A DNA stretch of 12,432 bases from Hungateiclostridiaceae bacterium UBA3922 (lineage in GTDB: Bacteria; Bacillota; Clostridia; Acetivibrionales; DTU013). The stretch is from the NCBI GenBank assembly GCA_002386045.1, contig DGEQ01000031.1, positions 3,047 to 15,478 on the forward strand. The letters are read 5' to 3'. The notes below the pieces were generated by a model. It searched no databases. It worked only from the letters and a program-made list of their open reading frames with translations, and was not told the DNA's origin. The stretch's first letter is position 1. Every line of letters begins with the position of its first letter. Position numbers and translations under genes: made by a program. This document shows positions 1 to 7,587 of the stretch, in pieces.

Positions 1-351
1 GCATTTTATGCCTTTTTCGATGAGCATCCTGTCAATGAGGCTCATCATCGCTATGCCGACGCCGATGTTGTTGTATGCGGGCCTTACGCCGAAGCGGCTC
101 AGGTAGGCGGTGTTGTCGGGCAATATCTCCACCCTTGCGCTGCCGACTGCAATGCCGTCGATAAGTGCGATGAAGACTTCCTTTGTCCTGATATCGGCAA
201 GGATGTCATCGACGGTCTCCGTCATGGCCTCCAGGGGCTCCGTCAGGTTCGAGTCCCTCATGTATTTTTCGAAAGACTCCTGCATGATCTCGTGTATCGC
301 AGGAGCGTCGGATTCCACGGCTTTCCTTATTATAAACGCGTAGTTGAACAT
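1..351 (-). CDS. GNAT family N-acetyltransferase, N-terminal 117 residues (cut by window edge)
   Basis: This is the start of a GNAT-fold acyl-CoA-dependent acetyltransferase; the C-terminus lies beyond position 1. The visible part opens with FIIRKAVESDAPAIHEIM, the usual GNAT beta1-alpha1 opening. It continues with VFIALIDGIAVGSARVEIL (beta2-beta3) and then SRFGVRPAYNNIGVGIAMM, the acetyl-CoA motif A, in which NNIGVG fits the Q/RxxGxG/A loop with Asn in place of Gln or Arg. The ATG at 351 has only a weak ribosome binding site; an in-frame GTG at 366 is an alternative. The gene follows argF on the same strand after about 360 bases of repeats. A substrate cannot be assigned. It does not show the AEIRSLAV-like strand I would expect in short N-acetylglutamate synthases, so a role in arginine synthesis is only suggested by position. 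Confidence 0.85.
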   Translation of the reverse strand, partial: MFNYAFIIRKAVESDAPAIHEIMQESFEKYMRDSNLTEPLEAMTETVDDILADIRTKEVFIALIDGIAVGSARVEILPDNTAYLSRFGVRPAYNNIGVGIAMMSLIDRMLIEKGIKC

Positions 352-451
352 GTTTTCAGTACCCACTTTCAGTATTTCTCATACCAGTCCCCGATATACC
401 TGACCGAACCGGTGTGCCGATCCGGATCGTCTTTCAGCTACATTTGCTGAG

Positions 452-709
452 CGCCGGACCGTCATTAGAACTATCCCCTTGCGGCCGACCGCCATTGCGG
501 CGGCATTTTGAGAACTGTCCCCTTGTATCGGACCGGTATCGGAACTGTCTCCTCATGCCGGACCGTCATCGCGGCCGGGTTCTGAAGAACTGTCTCTTCA
601 TGCCGGATCGTCATCACGGCCGCACTCTGCAAAACTGCCCCCCTTGTGCCGGACCATCATCACGGCCGACTTCTGCAGAACCGTCCCCATATTTTGAGAA
701 CCGTCCCCC
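452..709 (-). repeat. Degenerate tandem array of about 45-bp units with GGGGACRGTTCT core
   Basis: The gap after argF (352-709) holds no convincing gene. Most of it is a run of six or seven imperfect units. Read on the minus strand, each unit contains a form of GGGGACAGTTCT (near 707, 688, 645, 600, 559, 523 and 482) followed by a GC-rich part like CGGCCGTGATGACGGTCCGG. Full units are about 45-46 bp; some are shortened to about 28-30 bp by internal loss. The GC-rich part can fold into a small hairpin (CCGT, loop GATG, ACGG). Such GGGGACA-type repeats resemble REP-like intergenic elements, but no transposase is in the window. The array begins directly at the argF stop codon. Confidence 0.8.
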
Positions 710-1639
710 TCAAACTGGGTCGTCGGACATGAGCGCCACCATGACGGCTTTCTGCACGTGCAGCCTGTTTTCGGCCTCTTCAAAGACATATGAGTTCGGC
801 CCGTCGATGATGTCCTCGGTGACCTCGTAGCCCCTGTATGCGGGCAGGCAGTGCAGGAACATGGCGTCTTCCTTTGCGAGCGAAAACAGCCTGCTGTTGA
901 CCTGGTAGGGCATGAATAGCCTGATGCGCAGGTCTTTCTCGGCCTCCTGGCCCATGCTGACCCAGGTGTCCGTGTACACCACGTCTGCGTCCCTGATGGC
1001 CTCTTCCGGGTCTTCGGTAAGTACGACCCTGCTGCCGGACTTCCTGGCGGCATTCCTGGCCTGCTCGATTATCGCCGCGTCGCATTCGTATCCCCGCGGG
1101 GAAGCCACAGAGATGTCCATCCCGGTGATCGCGCAACCCTGGAGGAGCGAATTGGCCACGTTGTTGCCGTCGCCGACATACGCCAGCTTCAGCCCCTTGA
1201 GCCTGCCTTTCGTTTCGTACACGGTAAACAGGTCCGAGAGCACCTGGCACGGGTGCATCAGGTCCGTAAGGCCGTTTATGACCGGGATCGTCCCGTACCT
1301 TGCCAGGTCCAGCACGTCGCTGTGCTTGTAGGTCCTGATCATGATCCCGTGGACATAGTGGGAGAGGACCTTGGCTGTATCGTGTATCGTTTCGCCGCGG
1401 CCCAGCTGTATATCGCTGGAACTTAAGAAAATGGCGTAGCCTCCGAGCTGGTACATGCCGACCTCGAATGATACCCTCGTCCTCGTGGAGGATTTGGAGA
1501 ATATCATGCCAAGGGTCTTTCCCCTGAGCAGGGGATGGGGTATCCCCGCCTTGAGTTCCCTCTTCAGCTTCTCTGCCAGTGTGAACAGTTTTTCGACGTC
1601 CTCCACGGACAGGTCGTTAAGGTCGATAAGGTGCTTCAT
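710..1639 (-). CDS. argF: Ornithine carbamoyltransferase
   Basis: This enzyme makes citrulline from ornithine and carbamoyl phosphate in the cytoplasm, the sixth step of arginine synthesis. At 309 residues it has normal family length. The carbamoyl phosphate loop STRTR is at residues 51-55. HPCQ is at 129-132. The ornithine-binding DTWVSMG is at 224-230 and the catalytic HCLP is at 263-266. All key residues are present, so it should be active. The ATG at 1639 follows AAGGAG with an 8-base spacer. It lies 146 bases after carB and should use the carbamoyl phosphate made by the upstream carA-carB product. The C-terminal tail SDDPV runs straight into the repeat array, so the last residues may come from repeat DNA. 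Confidence 0.97.
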   Translation of the reverse strand: MKHLIDLNDLSVEDVEKLFTLAEKLKRELKAGIPHPLLRGKTLGMIFSKSSTRTRVSFEVGMYQLGGYAIFLSSSDIQLGRGETIHDTAKVLSHYVHGIMIRTYKHSDVLDLARYGTIPVINGLTDLMHPCQVLSDLFTVYETKGRLKGLKLAYVGDGNNVANSLLQGCAITGMDISVASPRGYECDAAIIEQARNAARKSGSRVVLTEDPEEAIRDADVVYTDTWVSMGQEAEKDLRIRLFMPYQVNSRLFSLAKEDAMFLHCLPAYRGYEVTEDIIDGPNSYVFEEAENRLHVQKAVMVALMSDDPV

Positions 1640-1668
1640 TTCAACAACTCCTTATATAAACATTTTAT

Positions 1669-1695
1669 CCGGCTGCCCTGGTGATGAAAAGCCGG
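1669..1695 (-). other. Stem-loop in carB-argF gap
   Basis: CCGGCT at the left and AGCCGG at the right form a perfect 6-bp stem around a 15-base loop, about 30 bases before the argF start. On the minus strand it is followed by ATAAAATG rather than a T run, so it is not a typical terminator. A weak promoter-like pair (TTTTCA, 17 bases, TAAAAT) overlaps it. It may be an mRNA-processing or internal-promoter site, or chance. Confidence 0.3.
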
Positions 1696-1785
1696 AAAAT
1701 GAAAAGACCCGTATTTTAACAGGTTTTTCCGTGCAGATACCGGCAAGTTTCCGTCAGGCTGTCTGCAGGCCTTTCCTCCGTGCCT

Positions 1786-4700
1786 TCAGCAGGCTTTCCC
1801 TTCGTACCTTGAATACTCATCCAGCGCGTATATACCGGGCTCGCCGCATTCCGACAGGTGTTCGAGCACGTCGAGTATCGCGTTGGCAGTGTCGAGGGAT
1901 GTAAGGCACGGTATATTATATTCCATCGAAGTCCTCCTGATGGCAAACCCGAGCCTTCCGGGGACCCCCGCCTTTGCATGGGTGCTCAGTACCAGCGATA
2001 CCCTGTCTGTCTTGATATAGTCGAGCACCTTGTCTTCCGGCACCAGTTCGGCCGGTATGCCCGCATCGGCAAGGCAGTTGTAGTCGTCCTCGACTGCCAG
2101 CAGCTTAAAGCCGAGCTGGCTGAACTTCTTCGATATGGCGATGCAGTCGTCCCTGTCCCATTCGCCCGTTGCGACGAGGACGTTGCCGCCTCTCGGTATC
2201 GACAGGCCGGATGCGACCAGCGCCTTGTAGAGCGCGACGCGGAAATCCCTGTCGACGCCCATCACTTCGCCGGTGGACTTCATTTCCGGGCTCAGGAACG
2301 TATCGACCGTTGACAGCTTCGCGAACGAGAAGACCGGCGCCTTTACCGCCGTAAAGGAGGACTCTTTCGCCAGGCCCGGCTCATACCCGAGGTCGCGGAG
2401 CCGGCTGCCCATTATCAGCTTTGTTGCCACGTTCACCATCGGGATGCCCGTGATCTTGCTCATTATGGGGACGGTCCTGCTGGCGCGCGGGTTGACCTCG
2501 ATGACGTATACCTTCCCGTTGCTGTCGATGACGAACTGTATATTGAACAAACCTACTATTTTCAGCGCTTTTGCGAGCCTTACCGAATAGTCGGTTATCA
2601 CGTCCTTTATTTCCCGGGAAAGAGTGTGGGGCGGGTATATGGCGATGCTGTCGCCCGAGTGTACGCCTGCTCTTTCCACATGCTGGAATATGCCGGGGAT
2701 CAGCACGTCTTCGCCGTCACAGATCCCGTCCACTTCCGCTTCGATGCCGTTGATGTACTTGTCTATGAGCACCGGGTGCTTCGAAGATATCTCCACCGCC
2801 ATCTTCATGTACTCTTCAAGCGCCCTGTCGTTGTACACTATTTCCATGGCCCTTCCGCCGAGCACGTATGACGGCCTTACCAGTACAGGGTAGCCTATCC
2901 TGTTGGCTATCGCCTTCGCTTCGCTGACGGAATAGGCGGTGCTCCCCTCGGGTATCGGTATGTCGAGTTCCTCGAGCAGCCTGAGGAACTTGTCGCGGTC
3001 CTCGGCGATGTCGATGCTTTCCACCGAGGTGCCCAGTATCCTGACGCCTTCCTTGTGGAGCGTGCCCGCCAGGTTTATGGCGGTCTGGCCGCCGAACTGG
3101 ACGATTATGCCCTCGGGCTTTTCTTTCTCTATGATGTCGAGTACGCATTCCTTGGTCAGCGGCTCGAAATACAGCTTGTCGGAGGTGTCGAAGTCGGTGC
3201 TGACGGTCTCCGGGTTGTTGTTTATGATGATGGACTCAAGCCCGAGTTCCCTCAGCGTCCTGACGCAGTGCACGCTGCAGTAGTCGAATTCTATGCCCTG
3301 GCCTATGCGGATGGGTCCCGAACCTATGACGAGGACCTTCTTCCTGTCGGAGACGACGACATCGTCGTACTCCTCGTAGGTGGAGTAATAATAAGGCGTG
3401 CGGGCCTCGAATTCGCCGGCGCAGGTGTCGACGAGTTTGTATACCGGCTTGACCGGGTATTTCTGCCTGAGCTCGAGGACCGTATCCAGCGGCACGTTGA
3501 GCAGGTTGGCGATGTACGAGTCGCCGAAGCCTATCTTCTTGGCCCGCATGTAGAGGTCATAGTCGAGCCATGCAATTCCGGCGTTTTTCACGTCCTCTGC
3601 GACCTGCACGATGTTCTGCAGCTTGCTGATGAAGAACTTGTCTATCTTCGTGATCTCGACGATCTTATCCACCGGGACGCCTTTCTGCAGCGCCTTGAAT
3701 ATGGCGAATATGCGCTCGTCCCTCGGCGACTCCAGGATTTCCAGCAGTTCGTCGACGGTGTAGTTGTCGAACAGTTCCAGGCCAAGCTGGTAGTTGAGCT
3801 TGATGTCGAGGGAGTCGATGGCCTTGAGCAGCGATTCCTCGAAGGTCCTGCCTATGGCCATGACCTCGCCGGTGGCCTTCATCTGCGTGCCCAGCGAGCG
3901 GTCGGCGGACTTGAACTTGTCGAAGGGCCAGCGGGGCACCTTCGTGACTACGTAGTCTATCGCCGGCTCGAAGCACGCATAGGTGGTGTGCGTCACCGAG
4001 TTCATGATCTCGTCCAGGTTCAGCCCGATGGCTATCTTGGACGCCACGCGGGCGATGGGGTAACCGGTGGCCTTGGACGCAAGGGCACTGGAACGGCTGA
4101 CCCTTGGGTTGACCTCTATGACCACATAGTCGAAGCTGTTCGGGTCGAGGGCAAACTGGATGTTGCAGCCGCCTTTTATCTCAAGGGCGCGGATTATCTT
4201 GATGGACGCGCTGCGCAGCATCTGGTACTCCTTGTCGGACAGCGTCTGGCACGGCGCGACGACGATGCTGTCGCCGGTGTGCACGCCGACCGGGTCGAGG
4301 TTTTCCATGCTGCATATGATGATACAGTTGTCCGCGCCGTCACGCATCACTTCGAACTCGATTTCCTTCCATCCCGCGACGCTCTGCTCGAGGAGGACCT
4401 GGCGGATCATGCTGAGTTTCAGGCCTTTGCCGCAGATATACCTGAATTCCTCCATGTTGTTGGCTATCCCGCCGCCGGTGCCGCCCAGCGTGTATGCCGG
4501 CCTTATTATTATCGGGAAGCCGACTTTTTCAGCGAAGGCGACCGCATCGTCCAGGTCCGTGACGATGGTGCTCATGGGCACCTTTTCACCGATGTTCTGC
4601 ATCGTCTCCTTGAACAGTTCCCTGTCCTCCGCCTTCTTTATCGACATCAGCGACGTTCCGAGCAGTTCTATGCCATAGCGGTCGAGTATGCCGTCATTGG

Positions 4701-5007
4701 CAAGCTGAACCGCCATGTTGAGGCCGGTCTGGCCTCCGAAGGACGCGAGTATCCCGTCCGGTCTTTCACGTTCGATTATCTTTTTGACCACGTCTATGGT
4801 TATCGGCTCGATATAGACGCGGTCGGCCGTATCCCCGTCCGTCATGATGGTGGCCGGGTTGCTGTTTATGAGGACGACTTCGATGCCCTCTTCTTTGAGG
4901 GCCTTGCAGGCCTGGGAGCCCGAGTAGTCGAACTCGGCGGCCTGCCCGATGATTATCGGGCCTGATCCTATGACCAGGACTTTCCTGATGTTTCCATTCC
5001 TCGGCAT
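1786..5007 (-). CDS. carB: Carbamoyl phosphate synthase large subunit
   Basis: The large subunit makes carbamoyl phosphate from bicarbonate, ammonia and two ATP. At 1073 residues it is full length. The carboxyphosphate half (about 1-400) shows the glycine-rich start VLVIGSGPIIIGQAAEFDYS, IIRPAYTLGGTGGG, GWKEIEFEV and VIEVNPRVSRSSALASKATG. An oligomerisation part follows. The second ATP-grasp half (about 555-935) shows VLVRPSYVLGGRAMEI, AEVDGICDGEDVLIPG and VIEVNPRASRTVPIMSK. Both active sites look intact. The C-terminal MGS-like regulatory domain (from about 942) is divergent: where E. coli has the UMP-binding AThGTA and INTT, this protein has AVEDDY (971-976) and LSTH (1007-1010). The start ATG at 5007 has GGAGG with a 5-base spacer. 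It lies 94 bases after carA in the same operon. Confidence 0.97.
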   Translation of the reverse strand: MPRNGNIRKVLVIGSGPIIIGQAAEFDYSGSQACKALKEEGIEVVLINSNPATIMTDGDTADRVYIEPITIDVVKKIIERERPDGILASFGGQTGLNMAVQLANDGILDRYGIELLGTSLMSIKKAEDRELFKETMQNIGEKVPMSTIVTDLDDAVAFAEKVGFPIIIRPAYTLGGTGGGIANNMEEFRYICGKGLKLSMIRQVLLEQSVAGWKEIEFEVMRDGADNCIIICSMENLDPVGVHTGDSIVVAPCQTLSDKEYQMLRSASIKIIRALEIKGGCNIQFALDPNSFDYVVIEVNPRVSRSSALASKATGYPIARVASKIAIGLNLDEIMNSVTHTTYACFEPAIDYVVTKVPRWPFDKFKSADRSLGTQMKATGEVMAIGRTFEESLLKAIDSLDIKLNYQLGLELFDNYTVDELLEILESPRDERIFAIFKALQKGVPVDKIVEITKIDKFFISKLQNIVQVAEDVKNAGIAWLDYDLYMRAKKIGFGDSYIANLLNVPLDTVLELRQKYPVKPVYKLVDTCAGEFEARTPYYYSTYEEYDDVVVSDRKKVLVIGSGPIRIGQGIEFDYCSVHCVRTLRELGLESIIINNNPETVSTDFDTSDKLYFEPLTKECVLDIIEKEKPEGIIVQFGGQTAINLAGTLHKEGVRILGTSVESIDIAEDRDKFLRLLEELDIPIPEGSTAYSVSEAKAIANRIGYPVLVRPSYVLGGRAMEIVYNDRALEEYMKMAVEISSKHPVLIDKYINGIEAEVDGICDGEDVLIPGIFQHVERAGVHSGDSIAIYPPHTLSREIKDVITDYSVRLAKALKIVGLFNIQFVIDSNGKVYVIEVNPRASRTVPIMSKITGIPMVNVATKLIMGSRLRDLGYEPGLAKESSFTAVKAPVFSFAKLSTVDTFLSPEMKSTGEVMGVDRDFRVALYKALVASGLSIPRGGNVLVATGEWDRDDCIAISKKFSQLGFKLLAVEDDYNCLADAGIPAELVPEDKVLDYIKTDRVSLVLSTHAKAGVPGRLGFAIRRTSMEYNIPCLTSLDTANAILDVLEHLSECGEPGIYALDEYSRYEGKAC

Positions 5008-5101
5008 ATAGACCTCCGTGCAGTGACTAAAGGTGTCTTCATTAAATCTGGCGCTTCAAAAAAGCTGATACTTTGCGATACATCCCCGCGAGATCCCCTT
5101 T

Positions 5102-6157
5102 TCAGAGAGTATCCAGGAATCTTTCGAGGATGTACGCGGGATCCTGCGGGCCTCCTGCCGATACGGGGCAGTACTGGACCCCGGATACGGGCAGTTTTTT
5201 GTGCCTGAAGCCTTCCACCGTGTTGTCGTTCACGTTTATCTGTATTACTTCAACGTCGGCATTTATGCCGGCGTCCAGTGCGTAGTTGTGGCTCTGGGAT
5301 GTGATGTAGCACCGTCCCGTCGTGAAGTCCTTTACCGGCAGGTTGGCGCCGTGATGGCCGTATTTCAGCCTGCGGACGGTCCCTCCCAGGGCCAGCCCGA
5401 GCAACTGGTGCCCGAGGCCGATGCCAAGCAGCGGCTTTTTGCCGATGAGCCCGGCCAGCGCCTGTTTCAGTTCCGGCAGGTCGCGCGGGTCTCCGGGGCC
5501 GCCGGATACGACCACTCCGTCGGGGCTGCATGCCAGCACTTCATCGGCCGACGATGATGCGGGGAGTATGTGTATCTCGCAGCCGTGCTTCCGGAAGTAC
5601 CTGATGAGGGCTTTCCTGGTCCCAAGGTCGATCAGCGCGATCCTTTTCCCGTTTCCTTCGATGTGTACCGGTTCCTTTACCGTGACTTCATACACCGGGC
5701 GGCGTCGTTCCTGCATGCCGGCCCTGAGCCTTTCGAGCAGCACGTCCACGTTGCCGCATTCGGTGGATATTATGCCGAACATGCTGCCTTTCGTGCGGAT
5801 GTGTTTCACCAGCGCCCTCGTGTCGATGCCCCTGAGGCCGATGATGTTGTTCTCCCTGAAAAATTCGTCGGTGCCGATGGAGCACCGCCAGTTGTTGGGA
5901 TGGTCGCACAGTTCCTTGACTATGAACCCCTGGACCTGCACGCTGCCGGATTCGCTGTCTTCTGCGTTGAATCCGCAGTTGCCGATCAGCGGGTAGGTCA
6001 TAGTCACTATCTGGCCTTTATATGACGGATCGGTGATTATCTCCTGGTATCCCGTCATCGATGTATTGAACACCACTTCTCCGATGGTTTCGCCACCGGT
6101 CCCGAAACCGAACCCGGGGAAGTATGTCCCGTCTTCGAGGACCAAAACTGATTTCAT
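5102..6157 (-). CDS. carA: Carbamoyl phosphate synthase small subunit, glutaminase triad lost
   Basis: CarA normally hydrolyses glutamine and passes ammonia to CarB. The 351-residue protein has the usual CarA N-terminal domain (MTGYQEIITDPSYKGQIVT, residues 34-52) and a class I amidotransferase domain (VVVSGGPGDP, 215-224; GHQLLGLALGG, 249-259). The nucleophile position in G-I-C-LGHQLL is Gly247 (codon GGC, 5419-5417). The QYHPEASPGP motif reads QYCPVSAGGP, so the catalytic His is Cys330 and the Glu is Val332. The glutamine-contact segment QNHGY is QSHNY (288-292). The reading frame is otherwise intact, so this looks like a selected loss of glutaminase activity with the structural subunit kept. 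I place the start at 6157 (ATG, with GGGAG 8 bases upstream); an in-frame ATG at 6226 lacks a comparable site and would add 23 residues that resemble no CarA. Confidence 0.95.
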   Translation of the reverse strand: MKSVLVLEDGTYFPGFGFGTGGETIGEVVFNTSMTGYQEIITDPSYKGQIVTMTYPLIGNCGFNAEDSESGSVQVQGFIVKELCDHPNNWRCSIGTDEFFRENNIIGLRGIDTRALVKHIRTKGSMFGIISTECGNVDVLLERLRAGMQERRRPVYEVTVKEPVHIEGNGKRIALIDLGTRKALIRYFRKHGCEIHILPASSSADEVLACSPDGVVVSGGPGDPRDLPELKQALAGLIGKKPLLGIGLGHQLLGLALGGTVRRLKYGHHGANLPVKDFTTGRCYITSQSHNYALDAGINADVEVIQINVNDNTVEGFRHKKLPVSGVQYCPVSAGGPQDPAYILERFLDTL

Positions 6158-6216
6158 TGCCAATGCTCCCTGTCCTGCCTTTCTGTCGGATAGATCTGTC
6201 CCTGATCCCCCGTGAA

Positions 6217-6243
6217 GGACCGGCATCGTCGCGATACCGGTCC
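6217..6243 (-). other. Strong hairpin in the argD-carA gap
   Basis: On the minus strand GGACCGGTATCG and CGATGCCGGTCC pair over 12 bp (one G-U) around a CGA loop. No T run follows, so it is not a classic terminator. It lies in the 132-base gap after the argD stop, 59 bases before the carA start. It could be an RNA-processing or stability element, or a REP-like insertion. Confidence 0.6.
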
Positions 6244-6289
6244 CTGCCGGGTAAACGGCTGTTTCAGCAGTGTGTCCTGACGGCCGGCA

Positions 6290-7486
6290 TCACAGCGATG
6301 CCAGCACTTCGTCCAGCGTCCTGACGAAATTATCGATATCGTCCCTGGTTACTATTAGAGGAGGAAGAAGCCTTATGACACTGGTCCCGACACTGCCGAC
6401 GAGGAAGCCCCGCCCGAACAGCCGGTTTTTGACTTCGACCGCTTTGTCCTGTGCCAGTTGTATGCCTGTCATGAGCCCGAGGCCCCTGACTCCGGATATT
6501 ATCCTGTGTTTTTCGGACAGCCTTTCCAGTTCGCCCATGAGATAGCTGCCCATCTTTTCTGCGTTTTCAGGGAGCTTCTCATCGAGCATCGTCCTGAGGA
6601 CGGCAAGGCCTGCCGAACATGCCAGCGGGTTCCCGCCGAAGGTGGAGCCGTGGTCGCCCGGTTCGAATGCCCCGGCGACGGATTCCTTCGCACACAGCGC
6701 CCCGATGGGGACTCCGCCTGCCAGCGCTTTTGCCAGCGTGAAAATGTCGGGCTCCACGCCGTAGTGTTCATATGCGAAGAGTTTCCCCGTCCTGCCCATG
6801 CCTGTCTGGATCTCATCGATCATGAGCAGGAGGCCTTTCTCGTCGCAAAGCCTGCGGACGGCCTGCACGTATTCCTTATCCATCGGGTGCACGCCGCTTT
6901 CGCCCTGTACGAGTTCCAGCATGACAGCGCAGGTCGTATCGTCGATAGCCTTTTCCAGGGCGCCGATGTCGTTGGGCTGTACATGTCTGAACCCGGGCAT
7001 CAGCGGCTCATAGGGTTTCTGGTATTTTTCCTGCCCGGTGGCCGCGACTGTGGCAAGGGTCCGCCCGTGGAACGAATCTTTCAGCGTGATTATGCCGTAC
7101 TTTCCGGGCATGCCCTTCTTTTTGAAGTATATCCTGGCAAGCTTGATCGCGCCCTCGTTGGCCTCGGCGCCGCTGTTGCAGAAGAAGACGCGGTCGGCGC
7201 AGGATACCTCCGCCAGCATTTTCGCAAGCTTAGCCTGGGATCCTATATAGTACAGACTGGAACAGTGGATCAGCTTCCTGGCCTGTGAACAAACCGCTTC
7301 GACGAGTGCCGGGTGTGCATGGCCCAGCGCGTTCACGGCTATGCCGCTGAGAAAGTCGTAGTATTTGCGGCCGTCGCTGTCGTAAAGGAATATGCCCTGC
7401 CCGTATTCGAAGCACACGGGCGTGCGCCGGCCGAACGTGTTCATGTAGTACCTGGAGTCTATCTCCATTATTTCCTTGAGGTCCAT
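6290..7486 (-). CDS. argD: Acetylornithine aminotransferase
   Basis: This is a PLP-dependent class III aminotransferase that converts N-acetylglutamate semialdehyde to N-acetylornithine with glutamate as amino donor. The 398-residue protein shows SGAEANE (105-111), DSFHGRT (137-143), ELVQGESG (191-198), the PLP-contact DEIQTGMGRTG (224-234), the Schiff-base lysine in LAKALAGG (Lys253) and STFGGNP (281-287). The ATG at 7486 is preceded by AAAAGGAG with 7 bases between; an upstream ATG at 7507 lies inside a hairpin and has no ribosome binding site. It is the first gene of the argD-carA-carB-argF unit and has its own ARG-box promoter. Members of this family often also act on succinyl-diaminopimelate, which cannot be judged here. 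Confidence 0.97.
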   Translation of the reverse strand: MDLKEIMEIDSRYYMNTFGRRTPVCFEYGQGIFLYDSDGRKYYDFLSGIAVNALGHAHPALVEAVCSQARKLIHCSSLYYIGSQAKLAKMLAEVSCADRVFFCNSGAEANEGAIKLARIYFKKKGMPGKYGIITLKDSFHGRTLATVAATGQEKYQKPYEPLMPGFRHVQPNDIGALEKAIDDTTCAVMLELVQGESGVHPMDKEYVQAVRRLCDEKGLLLMIDEIQTGMGRTGKLFAYEHYGVEPDIFTLAKALAGGVPIGALCAKESVAGAFEPGDHGSTFGGNPLACSAGLAVLRTMLDEKLPENAEKMGSYLMGELERLSEKHRIISGVRGLGLMTGIQLAQDKAVEVKNRLFGRGFLVGSVGTSVIRLLPPLIVTRDDIDNFVRTLDEVLASL

Positions 7487-7501
7487 GGCCCATCTCCTTT
7501 T

Positions 7502-7529
7502 CACCACATGAGAAAGGTTTCATGTGATA
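7502..7529 (-). other. Leader hairpin before argD ribosome binding site
   Basis: On the minus strand TATCACATGA pairs with TCATGTGGTG (10 bp, two G-U pairs) around an 8-base loop. The stem ends about four bases before the AAGGAG of argD, inside the predicted leader of about 48 bases. It might affect translation or mRNA stability. Confidence 0.5.
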
Positions 7530-7534
7530 GCGTA

Positions 7535-7568
7535 TTCATAATTATACAACTATATGTATAAAGATGCA
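7535..7568 (-). promoter_or_regulatory. Two ARG boxes (ArgR operator) before argD
   Basis: Two 14-base sites on the minus strand, TGCATCTTTATACA (7568-7555) and TGTATAATTATGAA (7548-7535), match the ARG box core TGAATWWWWATTCA at about 11 and 10 positions. They are 6 bases apart, which is 20 bases centre to centre, close to the usual spacing for an ArgR hexamer. They cover the promoter, so arginine-bound ArgR should block RNA polymerase. Confidence 0.75.
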
Positions 7569-7569
7569 A
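7541..7569 (-). promoter_or_regulatory. Sigma-A promoter of argD-carA-carB-argF
   Basis: The minus strand has TTGCAT (-35) at 7569-7564, exactly 17 bases, then a consensus TATAAT (-10) at 7546-7541. Transcription would start near 7534, giving a leader of about 48 bases to the argD start. Confidence 0.8.
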
Positions 7570-7587
7570 CAGTAATTTGATTTTTGG

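Noticed and set aside
452..709. CRISPR array
   Set aside because: Units are tandem and degenerate with no unique spacers of constant length and no cas genes nearby.
414..830. 138-codon plus-strand frame over the repeat array
   Set aside because: Its apparent repeat protein (PDRH-like units) is a translation of the DNA repeats and it runs into argF antisense.
3055..4965. 636-codon open frame on the plus strand inside carB
   Set aside because: It lies antisense to the well-supported CarB and is explained by the codon bias of a GC-rich gene; the residue pattern is low in complexity and shows no family motif.
6158..6226. Longer CarA start at 6226
   Set aside because: The extra 23 residues resemble no CarA N-terminus and there is a good ribosome binding site for the ATG at 6157.
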